Below, in pieces: positions 51,827 to 62,298 of a stretch of DNA of 64,000 nucleotides. Source of the stretch: Pseudomonadota bacterium (GTDB taxonomy: Bacteria; Pseudomonadota; Gammaproteobacteria; Steroidobacterales; Steroidobacteraceae); the NCBI GenBank assembly GCA_016720075.1, contig JADJXW010000001.1, positions 558,001-622,000 on the forward strand. Direction: 5' to 3'. Position 1 is the stretch's first letter; every line of letters begins with the position of its first letter. Position numbers and translations under genes: made by a program. The notes beneath the pieces were generated by a model. The model was not told where the DNA came from. It did not search any database and worked only from the letters and a program-made list of their open reading frames with translations.

Positions 51827-53974
51827 CTACTGCGCCACGGTGAGCCCGCGCTTCTCCAGCAGCGGACCGATCTGTGGCTCGTGGCCGGCGAATTCCCTGA
51901 ACAGTTCCAGCGCATCCCGGCTGCCGCCACGCGACAGCAGGGTCTTGCGGAAATGGTCGCCATTGGCGCGCGTGAGGCCACCATGCGCCTTGAACCAGTC
52001 CTGGCTGTTCGCGTCCAGCACTTCGGACCAGATGTAGGAGTAGTAGCCCGCCTGGTACCCGCCCATGATGTGGCTGAAGTAAGTGGTGCGGTAACGCGGC
52101 GGCACCGGCGCATAGTCCACGCCATCGGCAGCCAGCGCCGAGGCCTCGAAGGCGAGCACGCCATCGGCAGCGGGCACCTTGTCGGCCGGCAGCTGGTGCC
52201 AGCGCTGGTCCAGCATGGCGGCGCCCAGGTACTCGGTGGTGGCGAAACCCTGGTTGAACTTCGCGGCCGCGATCACTTTGTCGAGCAGCTGCTGCGGAAT
52301 GGGCGCGCCGGTCTGGTAGTGCCTGGCGTAGTTCTTCAGCACGGCCGGCCAGTCGGCCCACATTTCGTTCACCTGTGACGGGAACTCCACGAAGTCGCGC
52401 GGCACGCGCGTGCCGCTGAAATACGGGTAGCGCACGTTCGAGAACATGCCGTGCAGCGCATGGCCGAATTCGTGGAAGGCCGTCGTGACTTCATCCCAGG
52501 TGAGCAGCGTGGGTTCGCCGGCCGGTGGCTTGGGGATGTTCAGGTGATTGGCGATGACCGGCAGATAGCCTGTCATGCCCGACTGCGACACATACTCGTT
52601 CATCCACGCGCCGCCGCGCTTGGATTTGCGCGCGTACATGTCGCTGAGGAAGATCGCCAGCTGCTTGCCATTGGCGTCGAACACGTCGTACACGCGCACG
52701 TCCGGATGATAGACAGGCAGATCGGTGCGCCGCTTGAACGTGAGGCCATAGAGCTGGTTGGCGGCGAAGAACACGCCCTTCTCCAGCACGTTGTCCAGTT
52801 CCAGGTAGGGCTTGAGCTGGGATTCATCGAAGGCGTACTGCTCGGCACGCACCTTCTCGGTGTAGTAGGACCAGTCCCAGGGCGCGAGCTGGAAGTTGCC
52901 GCCATCCTTTTCGATGCGCGCCTGCAGCGCGGCGGCTTCGCGCTTCGCATTGGCCACGGCGGCCGGCGCGAGCTGCCGCAGCATCTTGTTGACCGCATCA
53001 GGCGTGCGGGCGGTCTGGTCTTCCAGGCCATAGGTGGCGTAGTTGGGAAAGCCGAGCAGCGCCGCGCGCTCGGCCCGCAGCTTCATGGTGCGCGACACGA
53101 TCTCGCGGTTGTCCCACTGGCCGCCCTTGGCGCCACGGTGGATCGACGCCTCATGCAGCCGCTGGCGCAGCGGGCGGTGCGTTAGCTGCGATTCCGGCGG
53201 CTGGCCCGTGGTGTTCAGCAGCGTGATCACGTACTTGCCGGGCAGGTTGCGCGACTTCGCTTCCTGCGCTGCGGCTTCGATCTGCGCCGGCGTGAATCCA
53301 TCCAGCTGCTTCACGTCGTCGACAACCACCGCCGAGGCGTTCACCTCGTCGAGCACGTTCTGCGTGAAGCGGCTGCCCAGCGTGGCCAGCTCCGCGTTCA
53401 TGGTCTTGAGCTTTTCCTTGTCGGCGGCCGACAGCTTCGCGCCGGCGCGGACGAAATCACTGTGGTAGCGCTCGATCAGGCGCACGGCTTCGGCGTCGAG
53501 GCCCAGCGCCGCGCGACGGCTGTGCAGAGATTCGATGCGCGCGAACAGCTTGCCGTCCAGAAGGATGGCGTCCGAATGCGCCGAGAATCGCGGCGCGTAG
53601 TCGCTGCGCAGCTTGTTGCGCGCATCGTTGGTGTCCGCGCCGACCAGGTTGTAGAACACAGTCTGCGCGCGGTCGAGCACCTGGCCACTGCGCTCCAGCG
53701 CCACCATTGTGTTGTCGAACGTGGGTGCAGCCGGGTTGTCGGCGATGGCGCGCACCTCGGCCAGCTGTTCGGCCATGCCGGCATCGAAGGCCGGAGAGAA
53801 GTCGGTGTCCCTGATGCGGTCGAACTGCGGATAGTGCAGCGGCAGCGGGCTGACTGCGGCGAATGGGTTGCTGGCGGTGAGTCCGGGCTGCGCGGCGGGG
53901 GAGTCGTGTGTCATGGTGAGAAGGGACGCGGCGAGGATAGACGTGACGGCCAGTGGTGCATTGCGATGGTGCAT
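51827..53974 (-). CDS. M3-family metallopeptidase (Dcp-like peptidyl-dipeptidase)
   Basis: A 715-residue protein with an N-terminal signal (TSILAASLLTMT). The zinc motif HEFGHALH begins at residue 501, and the downstream Glu lies in PSQVNEMWA. It also shows YFSGTRVPRDFVEFPSQ near the active site, close to the peptidyl-dipeptidase Dcp and oligopeptidase A families. With a signal peptide it is probably periplasmic. It removes dipeptides from the C-terminus of peptides. It is divergent from the thioredoxin lipoprotein, and the RND gene stops 15 bases away. Confidence 0.92.
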   Translation of the reverse strand: MHHRNAPLAVTSILAASLLTMTHDSPAAQPGLTASNPFAAVSPLPLHYPQFDRIRDTDFSPAFDAGMAEQLAEVRAIADNPAAPTFDNTMVALERSGQVLDRAQTVFYNLVGADTNDARNKLRSDYAPRFSAHSDAILLDGKLFARIESLHSRRAALGLDAEAVRLIERYHSDFVRAGAKLSAADKEKLKTMNAELATLGSRFTQNVLDEVNASAVVVDDVKQLDGFTPAQIEAAAQEAKSRNLPGKYVITLLNTTGQPPESQLTHRPLRQRLHEASIHRGAKGGQWDNREIVSRTMKLRAERAALLGFPNYATYGLEDQTARTPDAVNKMLRQLAPAAVANAKREAAALQARIEKDGGNFQLAPWDWSYYTEKVRAEQYAFDESQLKPYLELDNVLEKGVFFAANQLYGLTFKRRTDLPVYHPDVRVYDVFDANGKQLAIFLSDMYARKSKRGGAWMNEYVSQSGMTGYLPVIANHLNIPKPPAGEPTLLTWDEVTTAFHEFGHALHGMFSNVRYPYFSGTRVPRDFVEFPSQVNEMWADWPAVLKNYARHYQTGAPIPQQLLDKVIAAAKFNQGFATTEYLGAAMLDQRWHQLPADKVPAADGVLAFEASALAADGVDYAPVPPRYRTTYFSHIMGGYQAGYYSYIWSEVLDANSQDWFKAHGGLTRANGDHFRKTLLSRGGSRDALELFREFAGHEPQIGPLLEKRGLTVAQ

Positions 53975-54094
53975 GGTTTGCCCCGGGGGTCGGGTGGGTT
54001 CCGGTGAGGGGGAGAAGGTTACCGAACTGCCGGCCTTTGCTGACAGGAATTATCCCGCGTGAAATTGCGTGCCGGTTTGCGTAGGCTTTCTCCC

Positions 54095-55702
54095 ATGACC
54101 ATCGCCAAGACTGCATTCTGTCTGATCGCCGCCGGAGTGCTGGCCGCTTGCCAGCGATCGGAAGCTCCCCCGACTGCTGCCCCCGCAGCTACCGCGAGCC
54201 CTGCAGGGCAGTCGGTGAAGCCCGAGGCCATCCAGTGGTTCAAGGGCGATCTCAACGCCGCGTTCGCAGCCGCCGCGGCGCAGAACAAGCCTGTATTCCT
54301 GTACTGGGGCGCGGAATGGTGTCCTCCCTGCCACGACCTGAAGGCGCATGTGTTCTCGCGCACTGATTTCCAGCAGAAGCTGCGCCAGTTCGTGCCGGTC
54401 TATCTCGATGGGGATGCCGAAGGTGCGCAGCAGGCTGGCGCCGAATTCAGCGTGATGGGTTATCCGACCGTGGTCGTGCTGCGCGCCGACCGCACGGAAG
54501 TGGCGCGGATCGCCGGCGGCATGGACCTGGGTAGCTACGCCGACGTGCTCGACCTGGCACTGGAAGGCGTAAGTCCGCTGCCCGAGTTGCTGCGTTCCCT
54601 TCGCGGCGACGCCTCGCTGGCCCTGTCGCAAGCCGACTGCCGGCGCATGGCCTACAACGCCTGGCGGCTGGATCCCCGCGCGGAAGCCGATGCTGCCGCG
54701 CTGGTGCAGTCGCTGCAGCTGGCCGAGCAGCGCTGCCCGCGCGATGCAACGGCCGAGCGCGACCGTTTGACGGCAATGGCCGCCTCGCTCGCGGCGTCAG
54801 CGGAACTGAAGGACGTGGAAGCCGGCCGCGCTCCCAGCCCGCGCCTGCGTGCGCTGCTGGCGTCCGTGCAGGCGCTGGTTGCCGATCAAGGCCGCAGCAT
54901 CAGGGTGGTCGATGAGCTCGTTGGCCTGGGGGATGACTTCTTCACCGTCGCAAGGCTCGCCGACTCCGCGCGCAACGCCGAGCTGAAGCGCAACTGGTTC
55001 GCGCTGATGGATGCCATGGAGACCGACGCGGCGCAGTCGGATACCGTGAAGCTGATGTCGGCCGCCGGTCGGCTGTACGCGGCGAAGGCGCTGGATCCGA
55101 AGGGTGTGATCCCGCCTGAAGTCCTGGCGCGTGGCCGCGGCACGCTCGAAGCCTTCCTCGCGCGCAAGTACGACGCCGATGCGCGCTCGGGCATCGTGAA
55201 TTCGGCTTCCTGGGTTCTGGAATACCTGGGCGACGATGCGCGCCTGCGCGAACTACTGAAGGGCGAACTTGCCACATCGCGCACGCCCTACTACTACATG
55301 GCCGACCTCGCCACGCTCGAGGAGCGTGCCGGCAACAAGCCCGAGGCGATCGAGCTGCTGGCGCGGGCCTACCAGGAGTCGCAGGGGCCCGCCACGCGCT
55401 TCCAGTGGGGTGTGCTGTACGTCGAGGGCCTGCTGCGCATGGCGCCTCAGGATGAGCCGCGCATCCGCGCGGCTTCGCTGGCGGTGCTGGGGGAGCTGGC
55501 TGGCCCCAACCGCATCCACGCGCGCTCCCGCGGGCGCCTGGAGCGCATGCACAAGTCGCTGGCCGGCTGGTCGAAGGACGCCGGCCACGGCGCCACGCTC
55601 ACGGCCATCAGCCAGCGCTGGCAGCAGATCTGCGCGGCGCTGCCCGCCACCGACGCCATGCGCGGGGAATGCCCGCGGCTGCTGGCGACGGGCCGTACCT
55701 GA
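54095..55702 (+). CDS. Thioredoxin-domain lipoprotein
   Basis: ATG at 54095 (MTIAKTAFCLIAAG) gives 535 residues with a lipobox LAAC at about residues 16-19 and an Ala/Pro-rich linker. The thioredoxin domain has YWGAEWCPPCHDLK (CPPC), GYPTVVVL and a cis-Pro. The long C-terminal 370 residues are helical, with TPR-like YYYMADLATLEERAGNKPEAIELL. I infer an envelope disulfide reductase or scaffold protein with a repeat domain. Two bases of a possible upstream start (54059) were set aside as the signal peptide begins at 54095. Confidence 0.8.
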   Translation: MTIAKTAFCLIAAGVLAACQRSEAPPTAAPAATASPAGQSVKPEAIQWFKGDLNAAFAAAAAQNKPVFLYWGAEWCPPCHDLKAHVFSRTDFQQKLRQFVPVYLDGDAEGAQQAGAEFSVMGYPTVVVLRADRTEVARIAGGMDLGSYADVLDLALEGVSPLPELLRSLRGDASLALSQADCRRMAYNAWRLDPRAEADAAALVQSLQLAEQRCPRDATAERDRLTAMAASLAASAELKDVEAGRAPSPRLRALLASVQALVADQGRSIRVVDELVGLGDDFFTVARLADSARNAELKRNWFALMDAMETDAAQSDTVKLMSAAGRLYAAKALDPKGVIPPEVLARGRGTLEAFLARKYDADARSGIVNSASWVLEYLGDDARLRELLKGELATSRTPYYYMADLATLEERAGNKPEAIELLARAYQESQGPATRFQWGVLYVEGLLRMAPQDEPRIRAASLAVLGELAGPNRIHARSRGRLERMHKSLAGWSKDAGHGATLTAISQRWQQICAALPATDAMRGECPRLLATGRT

Positions 55703-55772
55703 ACCGGCTAGAATCCCCGTCCAAGAGGCGCCACAGACGCCTCGCCCCCAGCAACTCCAGGAAACCGATCCG

Positions 55773-56413
55773 ATGGGAATCATGGCCAACCTCGTCCCGC
55801 GCGAGGGCAAGTTCTTCGAGTATTTCAACCAGCATGCCGACCGCATCGCCGAGGCCAGCCGCGAACTGACGCTACTGCTGTCCGAATACTCCAACGAGCC
55901 GGCCCGGGCGGGGCGCGTGGAGCGCATCAACGACCTCGAGCACGAGGCCGATCGCATCACGCACGACACGGCGGCGCTGCTGCAGACCATCTTCGTCACG
56001 CCGATGGACCGCGACGACATCCACCGGTTGATCTCGCGCATGGATGACGTGCTCGACCTGATGCAGGACGCCGCCGAATCACTGTCCCTGTATGACGTGC
56101 ACGAGGTGACCACCTATGCGGTCGAGCTGGCCCTGCTGCTGCAGAACGGCTGCGAGCGGCTGCAGGCCGCCGTGGCGCTGCTCTCCAGCATGAAGAACGC
56201 AGCCGAGATCCTGCGCCTGTGCCGCGAGATCGACACCATGGAATCACGGGCCGACCGCGTGATGCGCACCGCCATCTCGACGCTGTTCCGCAGCGAGTCG
56301 GACATCCGCCAGCTCATCAAGCTGAAGGCCATCTACGAACTGCTCGAGACCGCCACCGATCGCTGCCAGGACGTGGCTGACGTGATCGAGGGCGTGGTCC
56401 TGCAGAACGCCTG

Positions 56414-56414
<1 letters not shown>
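55773..56414 (+). CDS. DUF47/PhoU-like family protein (Pit-associated)
   Basis: A 213-residue helical protein: FPREGKFFEYF-like start (VPREGKFFEYFNQHAD), EHEADRITHD and MDDVLDLMQDAAESL. This is the TIGR00153/DUF47 family, which is often paired with inorganic phosphate transporters and is thought to modulate them. ATG at 55773 was chosen with the GGAAACC stretch upstream. Its stop overlaps the start of the transporter (TGATG). Confidence 0.9.
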
Positions 56415-57418
<1,004 letters not shown>

Positions 57419-57443
57419 CATTCCGCGGCGCTGCCGCCGCGGA

Positions 57444-58805
57444 TCAGCTGCGCGCGATGCGAATCATCGCCTCGAGGCTCTTCTCCACGTCCTCATCGCG
57501 GGTGGCCCAGGAGCACACGCTGATGCGCATCGCGGCGCGTCCCTGCCACACCGTGTTGCCGCACCAGCAGGTGCCGTCCTGCTGCAGGGCCGAGATCACG
57601 GCCTGGGTGCGTTCTGGCGTGCCGAACGACACCAGCACCTGGTTCAGCACCACGTCATTCAGCACCTGGAAGCCCGCGGTGGAAAGGCCGGCGGCGAAAC
57701 GCCGTGCATGGCGGCAGCAGCCTTCGATCAGGTCGGCGATGCCACTGCGCCCCAGCGTGGCCAGCACGGCCCACACATCGACGCCGCGCGCCCGGCGTGA
57801 AAGCTCGGGCGTGTAATCCCCTGGATTGCGTCGCAGACTCTGCGTTGGCAGGTAGTCGGCAGTGACGGCCATCGCCGCGCGCAGCGCTTCGGCATCGCGC
57901 ACGAAGGCGATGCCGCTGTCGTAGGGAACGTTCAGCCATTTGTGGCCGTCGGTGGCCCAGGAGTCAGCCAGCTCGCAGCCGGCGGCGAGCTGTTGCCGGT
58001 CGCGCGTGGCGCGTGCCCAGAGGCCGAAGGCGCCATCAACATGAACCCAGGCGCCGGCGGCTTTCGCCCGCGGGATGAGGACATCGAAAGGATCGAAGGC
58101 GCCGGTGTTCAGGTTGCCAGCCTGCAGCACGAGGAGGGTGGGGCCTGAGATGGCAGGCAGCGCGTCGGCGCGCATGCGTCCCTGCGCGTCCACAGGCATC
58201 CGCGTGATGCGACTGCGGCCCAGCCCCAGCACGCCCAGGCCCTTGAGCACGGTGGGATGCACTTCCTCGCCCACCAGCACCGTGATCGGTGGCGCGCCGA
58301 ACAGGCCATCCGCCTCTACATTCCAGCCGACATCGGCGAGCACCCGGTGTCGTGCCGCGGCCAGCGCGGTCATGTTGGCGACCGTGGCGCCGGTGACGAA
58401 GGCGCCGGCGCAGCCGGCAGGAAGACGCAGCACATCCAGCAGCCAGTCGAGCGCGAGCTGCTCGACGCGCGAGACGCCGGGCGTCACGGCATCGAGGCAG
58501 GTGTTCTGGTCCCAGGCCGTTGCGAGCCAGTTGGCGGCGACGCTGATGGGCAGCGAGCCGCCGATGACGAAGCCGAAGAACCGGGGACCGGCCATGGCCA
58601 TGGTGGCGGGTGAGACGATTTCATCGAGCCGCGCCAGCACCTGCGCCGGATCGGCAGGCGCCTCGGGCAGCGCGCCGCCCAGGCCAGACAGCGCTTCGAC
58701 GGCCTTGGTGGACGGCGCAACCGCGCGATCTGGCAGCGAGGCCAGGTAGCGCTGTGCGCGCGAGGCCGCGTCGGCCAGCAGTGTCTGTTCGGATTCGTTG
58801 TCCAT
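57444..58805 (-). CDS. PLP-dependent group II decarboxylase (aromatic amino acid/glutamate type)
   Basis: A 453-residue protein of normal family length. The PLP lysine is in ATDGHKWLNVPYDSG (H288, K289), with the substrate-side HVDGAFG and GATVANMTALAAARH. It carries a PRFFGFVIGGSLP motif near residue 75 that resembles the aromatic-L-amino-acid/tyrosine decarboxylase branch. It decarboxylates an aromatic amino acid or glutamate; the exact substrate is uncertain. It is divergent from the M16 peptidase gene. Confidence 0.87.
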   Translation of the reverse strand: MDNESEQTLLADAASRAQRYLASLPDRAVAPSTKAVEALSGLGGALPEAPADPAQVLARLDEIVSPATMAMAGPRFFGFVIGGSLPISVAANWLATAWDQNTCLDAVTPGVSRVEQLALDWLLDVLRLPAGCAGAFVTGATVANMTALAAARHRVLADVGWNVEADGLFGAPPITVLVGEEVHPTVLKGLGVLGLGRSRITRMPVDAQGRMRADALPAISGPTLLVLQAGNLNTGAFDPFDVLIPRAKAAGAWVHVDGAFGLWARATRDRQQLAAGCELADSWATDGHKWLNVPYDSGIAFVRDAEALRAAMAVTADYLPTQSLRRNPGDYTPELSRRARGVDVWAVLATLGRSGIADLIEGCCRHARRFAAGLSTAGFQVLNDVVLNQVLVSFGTPERTQAVISALQQDGTCWCGNTVWQGRAAMRISVCSWATRDEDVEKSLEAMIRIARS

Positions 58806-58907
58806 CCCTGCCTCCTGTTCCCGCGCTGCTTCGGCAAGTCGGCCGGGTCATATCTTGACCTTGACGACGGCCTGTCCCATCTTCGGTTTCCCAGCCGAGG
58901 AGTGAAC

Positions 58908-61652
58908 ATGCGTACTGCAGTGTCCCGACTAGCACAATGTCTGCTGCTCGCCAGCGCTACTGTAGCCGGGTTCATGAACGGCGCGCGCGCCGCGGCGCCC
59001 GACCTGGCCACGAAGGTGGCGGAGGTCGAGGGCATCAGCGAATACCGACTCGCGAATGGCCTGCGCGTGCTGCTGTTCCCCGACCAGTCCAAGCCCACCA
59101 TCACCATCAACATGACCTACCTGGTCGGCTCGCGGCATGAGGGTTATGGCGAGACGGGCATGGCGCACCTGCTCGAGCACATGCTGTTCAAGGGCACGAA
59201 GAACCGCGAGGACATCGGCAAGGAATTCAACGCGCGTGGCGCTCGCTTCAACGGCACTACCTCGCTTGATCGCACCAACTACTACGAGCTGGTGCAGGCC
59301 AGCGACGAGAACCTGGACTGGGCGCTGTCGATGGAAGCCGACCGCATGGTCAATGCGCTGGTGCGCCGCCAGGACCTGGACACCGAGATGACCGTGGTGC
59401 GCAACGAGTACGAGAACGGCGAGAACTCCCCCGGCAATGTGCTGATCAAGCGCCTGCAGAGCATGGCCTACGACTGGCACAACTACGGCAATTCCACCAT
59501 CGGCAACCGCTCGGACATCGAGAACGTCGACATCGCCAACCTGCAGGCCTTCTATCGCATGTACTACCAGCCCGACAATGCGGTGCTGCTGGTGGCGGGC
59601 AAGTTCGACCTGCAGAAGACACTGGGTCTGGTGAACCGGTATTTCGGGGTGATCCCGCGGCCCACGCGCGTGCTGCCGAAGTTGTGGACCGTGGAGCCGA
59701 CGCAGGACGGCGAGCGCAGTCTCATGGTGCGGCGCGTGGGCGACCTCACGCTGATCATGCTGGCGTACAAAATGCCTTCGCCGCTGCACGCCGATGCGCA
59801 GGCGCTGAGCTATGCCGCCTTCACGCTGGGCGACACGCCGTCGGGCCGCCTGCACAAATCGCTGGTGCAGACCGGCAAGGCCGCGCAGGTGGGTGCATTG
59901 CGCCTGTCGGGCGTCGACGGCTCGCTGCAGGTGATCTTCGCCGCCCTGAAGAAGGGCGATCCGGTGGAGCCGGTGAAGGACGAGATGATCCGTCAGGTCG
60001 AGGGACTTGGCGAGTCTCCCCCGACCGCAGAGGAACTGCAGCGGGCGCGCCTGAATTTCGCCAATTCCGCCGAACGGCTGATGAACGATCACGAGAACAT
60101 CGGCCTGCAGCTGTCGGAGTTCGTGGCGCTGGGTGACTGGCGCACGTTCTTCCTGACGCGCGACCGCACCCAGGAAGTCACGGCAGAGCAGGTGAAGTCC
60201 GCTTCGGCAAAATACCTGCGGCGTGACAACCGCACCGCCGGCGTGTTCCTGCCCGAGGAAGCGCCCGCGCGCGCGGAGATTCCCCGCGTGGCCAGCGCCG
60301 AGGAGCTGCTGAAGGATTACAAGCCCAAGCAGGCCCTGGCCGAGGCCGAGGTGTTCGACCCCAGCCACGAGAACGTGGAGCAGCGCACGCGCCGGCTTTC
60401 GATAGGAACCATGAAGGTTGCGCTGCTGCCGAAGAAGAACCGCGGCGAAACGGTGTTCTTCGCGATGAACCTGCCGGCGGGCGACCTGAAGACCCTTGCC
60501 GGCCAGAGCTACGCGGGCCTTCTGACCTCGCAGATGATGACCATGGGCACCAGTCGATACACGCGCGCGCAGCTGCGCGACGAGTTCACGCGGCTGAAGG
60601 TTACCGGCGGGGTGAACGGGCAGGGCGCGAACTTCCAGACCACCCGGCCCAACATCGCCGCGGCCATCGCGCTGGCGGCACATGTGGTACGCGAGCCTTC
60701 CTTCCCTGCTGATGAGTTCGAGCAGCTCAAGAAGCTGCTGATCACCTCCATCGAGTCGCAGCTCTCCGAGCCCACTGCGCGTGCCGGCGAGGCGCTGGGC
60801 CAGCACTTCAATATCTATCCCAAGGGCGATCCGCGCTATTCGCCGACGCTGCAGGAGCAGCTGGATGGCATCAAGGCGGTCACGCTGGATGACGTGAAGC
60901 GCTTCTACCGCACCTTCTACGCAGCCAACCGCGCGCAGTTCGCGGTGGTGGGCGACTTCGACGAGTCCGCGGTGACAAAGGCCATCCGCGACGGCTTCGA
61001 TGGCTGGAACAACAGCACGCCCTGGCAGCGCATCACCCGCGAGCACCGGCAGATCCCGGCGAAGAATGTGGTTGTCGAGACGCCCGACAAGGAAAACGCC
61101 TTCCTGCTCGCGCGAGTGAACCTCGACGTGAACCAGAACGACCCGGACTATGCCGCGCTGTTCCTGGCCGACTACATGCTGGGTTCGGGCGCCGGCTTCG
61201 ATTCGCGGCTCCTGGCGCGCATCCGCGTGAAGGATGGGCTGAGCTACGGCGCCGGCTCACAGCTGCAGGGTCCCCTCTACGACCGCGCGGGCTCCTGGAT
61301 AGTGCAGGCCATCGCTGCGCCACAGAACGTGGCGAAGGTGGAGGCCGCGATGCGCGAGGAAGTGGACAAGGCTCTGAAGGACGGTTTCACCGACGAGGAA
61401 ATCGCCAAGGCCAAGTCCGGCTGGCAGCAGCGCTTCGCGCAGGTTCGCACGCAGGATCAGCAGCTGGTGGGCCGCCTGCTGTCGAACCTCGACTCGGGTC
61501 GCAGCTTCCTGACCTGGGACAAGCCCTTCGAGCAGCGCGTGCTGGCACTGACGCCCGAGGCCGTTCGGGCGGCGCTGCGCAAGCACGTGGATCCCGCAAA
61601 GCTCACGGTAGTGAAGGCCGGAGACTTCGCCAGGGCCTCCAGGGGGCCGTAG
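58908..61652 (+). CDS. M16 family zinc peptidase (two-domain, insulinase-like)
   Basis: ATG at 58908, after AGGAG, gives 914 residues with a Sec signal (ending ARAA). The zinc motif HLLEH occupies 87-91, with the distal Glu at 167 (RNEYENGE), a spacing normal for M16. The second half (about 470-914) is the inactive M16 domain (LLARIRVKDGLSYGAGSQL). Such proteins degrade peptides in the periplasm. It is followed after about 120 bases by the hydroquinone dioxygenase genes, with no clear tie. Confidence 0.92.
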   Translation: MRTAVSRLAQCLLLASATVAGFMNGARAAAPDLATKVAEVEGISEYRLANGLRVLLFPDQSKPTITINMTYLVGSRHEGYGETGMAHLLEHMLFKGTKNREDIGKEFNARGARFNGTTSLDRTNYYELVQASDENLDWALSMEADRMVNALVRRQDLDTEMTVVRNEYENGENSPGNVLIKRLQSMAYDWHNYGNSTIGNRSDIENVDIANLQAFYRMYYQPDNAVLLVAGKFDLQKTLGLVNRYFGVIPRPTRVLPKLWTVEPTQDGERSLMVRRVGDLTLIMLAYKMPSPLHADAQALSYAAFTLGDTPSGRLHKSLVQTGKAAQVGALRLSGVDGSLQVIFAALKKGDPVEPVKDEMIRQVEGLGESPPTAEELQRARLNFANSAERLMNDHENIGLQLSEFVALGDWRTFFLTRDRTQEVTAEQVKSASAKYLRRDNRTAGVFLPEEAPARAEIPRVASAEELLKDYKPKQALAEAEVFDPSHENVEQRTRRLSIGTMKVALLPKKNRGETVFFAMNLPAGDLKTLAGQSYAGLLTSQMMTMGTSRYTRAQLRDEFTRLKVTGGVNGQGANFQTTRPNIAAAIALAAHVVREPSFPADEFEQLKKLLITSIESQLSEPTARAGEALGQHFNIYPKGDPRYSPTLQEQLDGIKAVTLDDVKRFYRTFYAANRAQFAVVGDFDESAVTKAIRDGFDGWNNSTPWQRITREHRQIPAKNVVVETPDKENAFLLARVNLDVNQNDPDYAALFLADYMLGSGAGFDSRLLARIRVKDGLSYGAGSQLQGPLYDRAGSWIVQAIAAPQNVAKVEAAMREEVDKALKDGFTDEEIAKAKSGWQQRFAQVRTQDQQLVGRLLSNLDSGRSFLTWDKPFEQRVLALTPEAVRAALRKHVDPAKLTVVKAGDFARASRGP

Positions 61653-61772
61653 GCGCCCCTGCGCGCAGGGTGACGGGTGCAAGGGGGGCTTGCCGGTCCC
61701 GACTGGCCGGCGGCGCCCGGCCGGGATTACACTTCCCACGGTCTGATAAACAAACAACAGTGGGGCGGGACG

Positions 61773-62264
61773 ATGAGCTTCAAGACCCGGATGGCGTCGC
61801 TCGAGTCTTATGACAAAGGCACGATCGAGGTCAAAGACGACCTCAGGCATTACGCGTTCTCGAACATTTTCGAAGTCTGCAGCAAGTCGAAGCCCTACGA
61901 GCGTGTCATGGTGGTATCCAACCTGGAATACGCGGCGGAAGCTGTCCGCGCGGAGGGTGCTTCACCGTGGTACACCGCGCCGCATGACGAGTTTGCCATC
62001 GTGCTGGACGGCGAGATCGAGTTCACCTTCTTCCAGCTCACGGATGCCGAGAAGCCCGCGCACAAGGCTGGTGCCGGCCGGTTGAAGGCGGCGCCAGCAG
62101 GCAAGCGCATGGGGCGCGTGATCGCGCGCCGCGGCCACGAGGTGCTGCTGCCCAAGGGAGCGGCCTACCAGCTGAAGGCGGCCAAGCCCTCCGTGACGCT
62201 GATCCAGACCTCCGCGGGTCCGGAAAGCGTCGAGAAGTGGTCTGAAATCTGCGTGCAGAAGTAA
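61773..62264 (+). CDS. Hydroquinone 1,2-dioxygenase, small subunit
   Basis: ATG at 61773, with GGGGCGGG upstream, gives 163 residues. The sequence YAFSNIFEVCSKSKPYE and SPWYTAPHDEFAIVLDGEIEF matches the small subunit of the two-part hydroquinone dioxygenase (HapC/PnpC group), a cupin-like partner that is not catalytic alone. It is followed by the large subunit (34 bases) and, further on, by the matching semialdehyde dehydrogenase. The enzyme opens hydroquinone to 4-hydroxymuconic semialdehyde. Confidence 0.82.
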   Translation: MSFKTRMASLESYDKGTIEVKDDLRHYAFSNIFEVCSKSKPYERVMVVSNLEYAAEAVRAEGASPWYTAPHDEFAIVLDGEIEFTFFQLTDAEKPAHKAGAGRLKAAPAGKRMGRVIARRGHEVLLPKGAAYQLKAAKPSVTLIQTSAGPESVEKWSEICVQK

Positions 62265-62298
62265 GCGCGCCGCAATCCGCATCAGCGAGGAATCACAC

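Noticed and set aside
58929..61046. A 705-codon open frame on the minus strand opposite the M16 peptidase
   Set aside because: Antisense to a well-supported M16 gene, without signal, domain or ribosome site; treated as a shadow.
61657..61670. CCCTGCGCGCAGGG palindrome after the M16 gene
   Set aside because: Perfect 14-base inverted repeat, but with no T run and no loop large enough for a normal hairpin terminator; not called.
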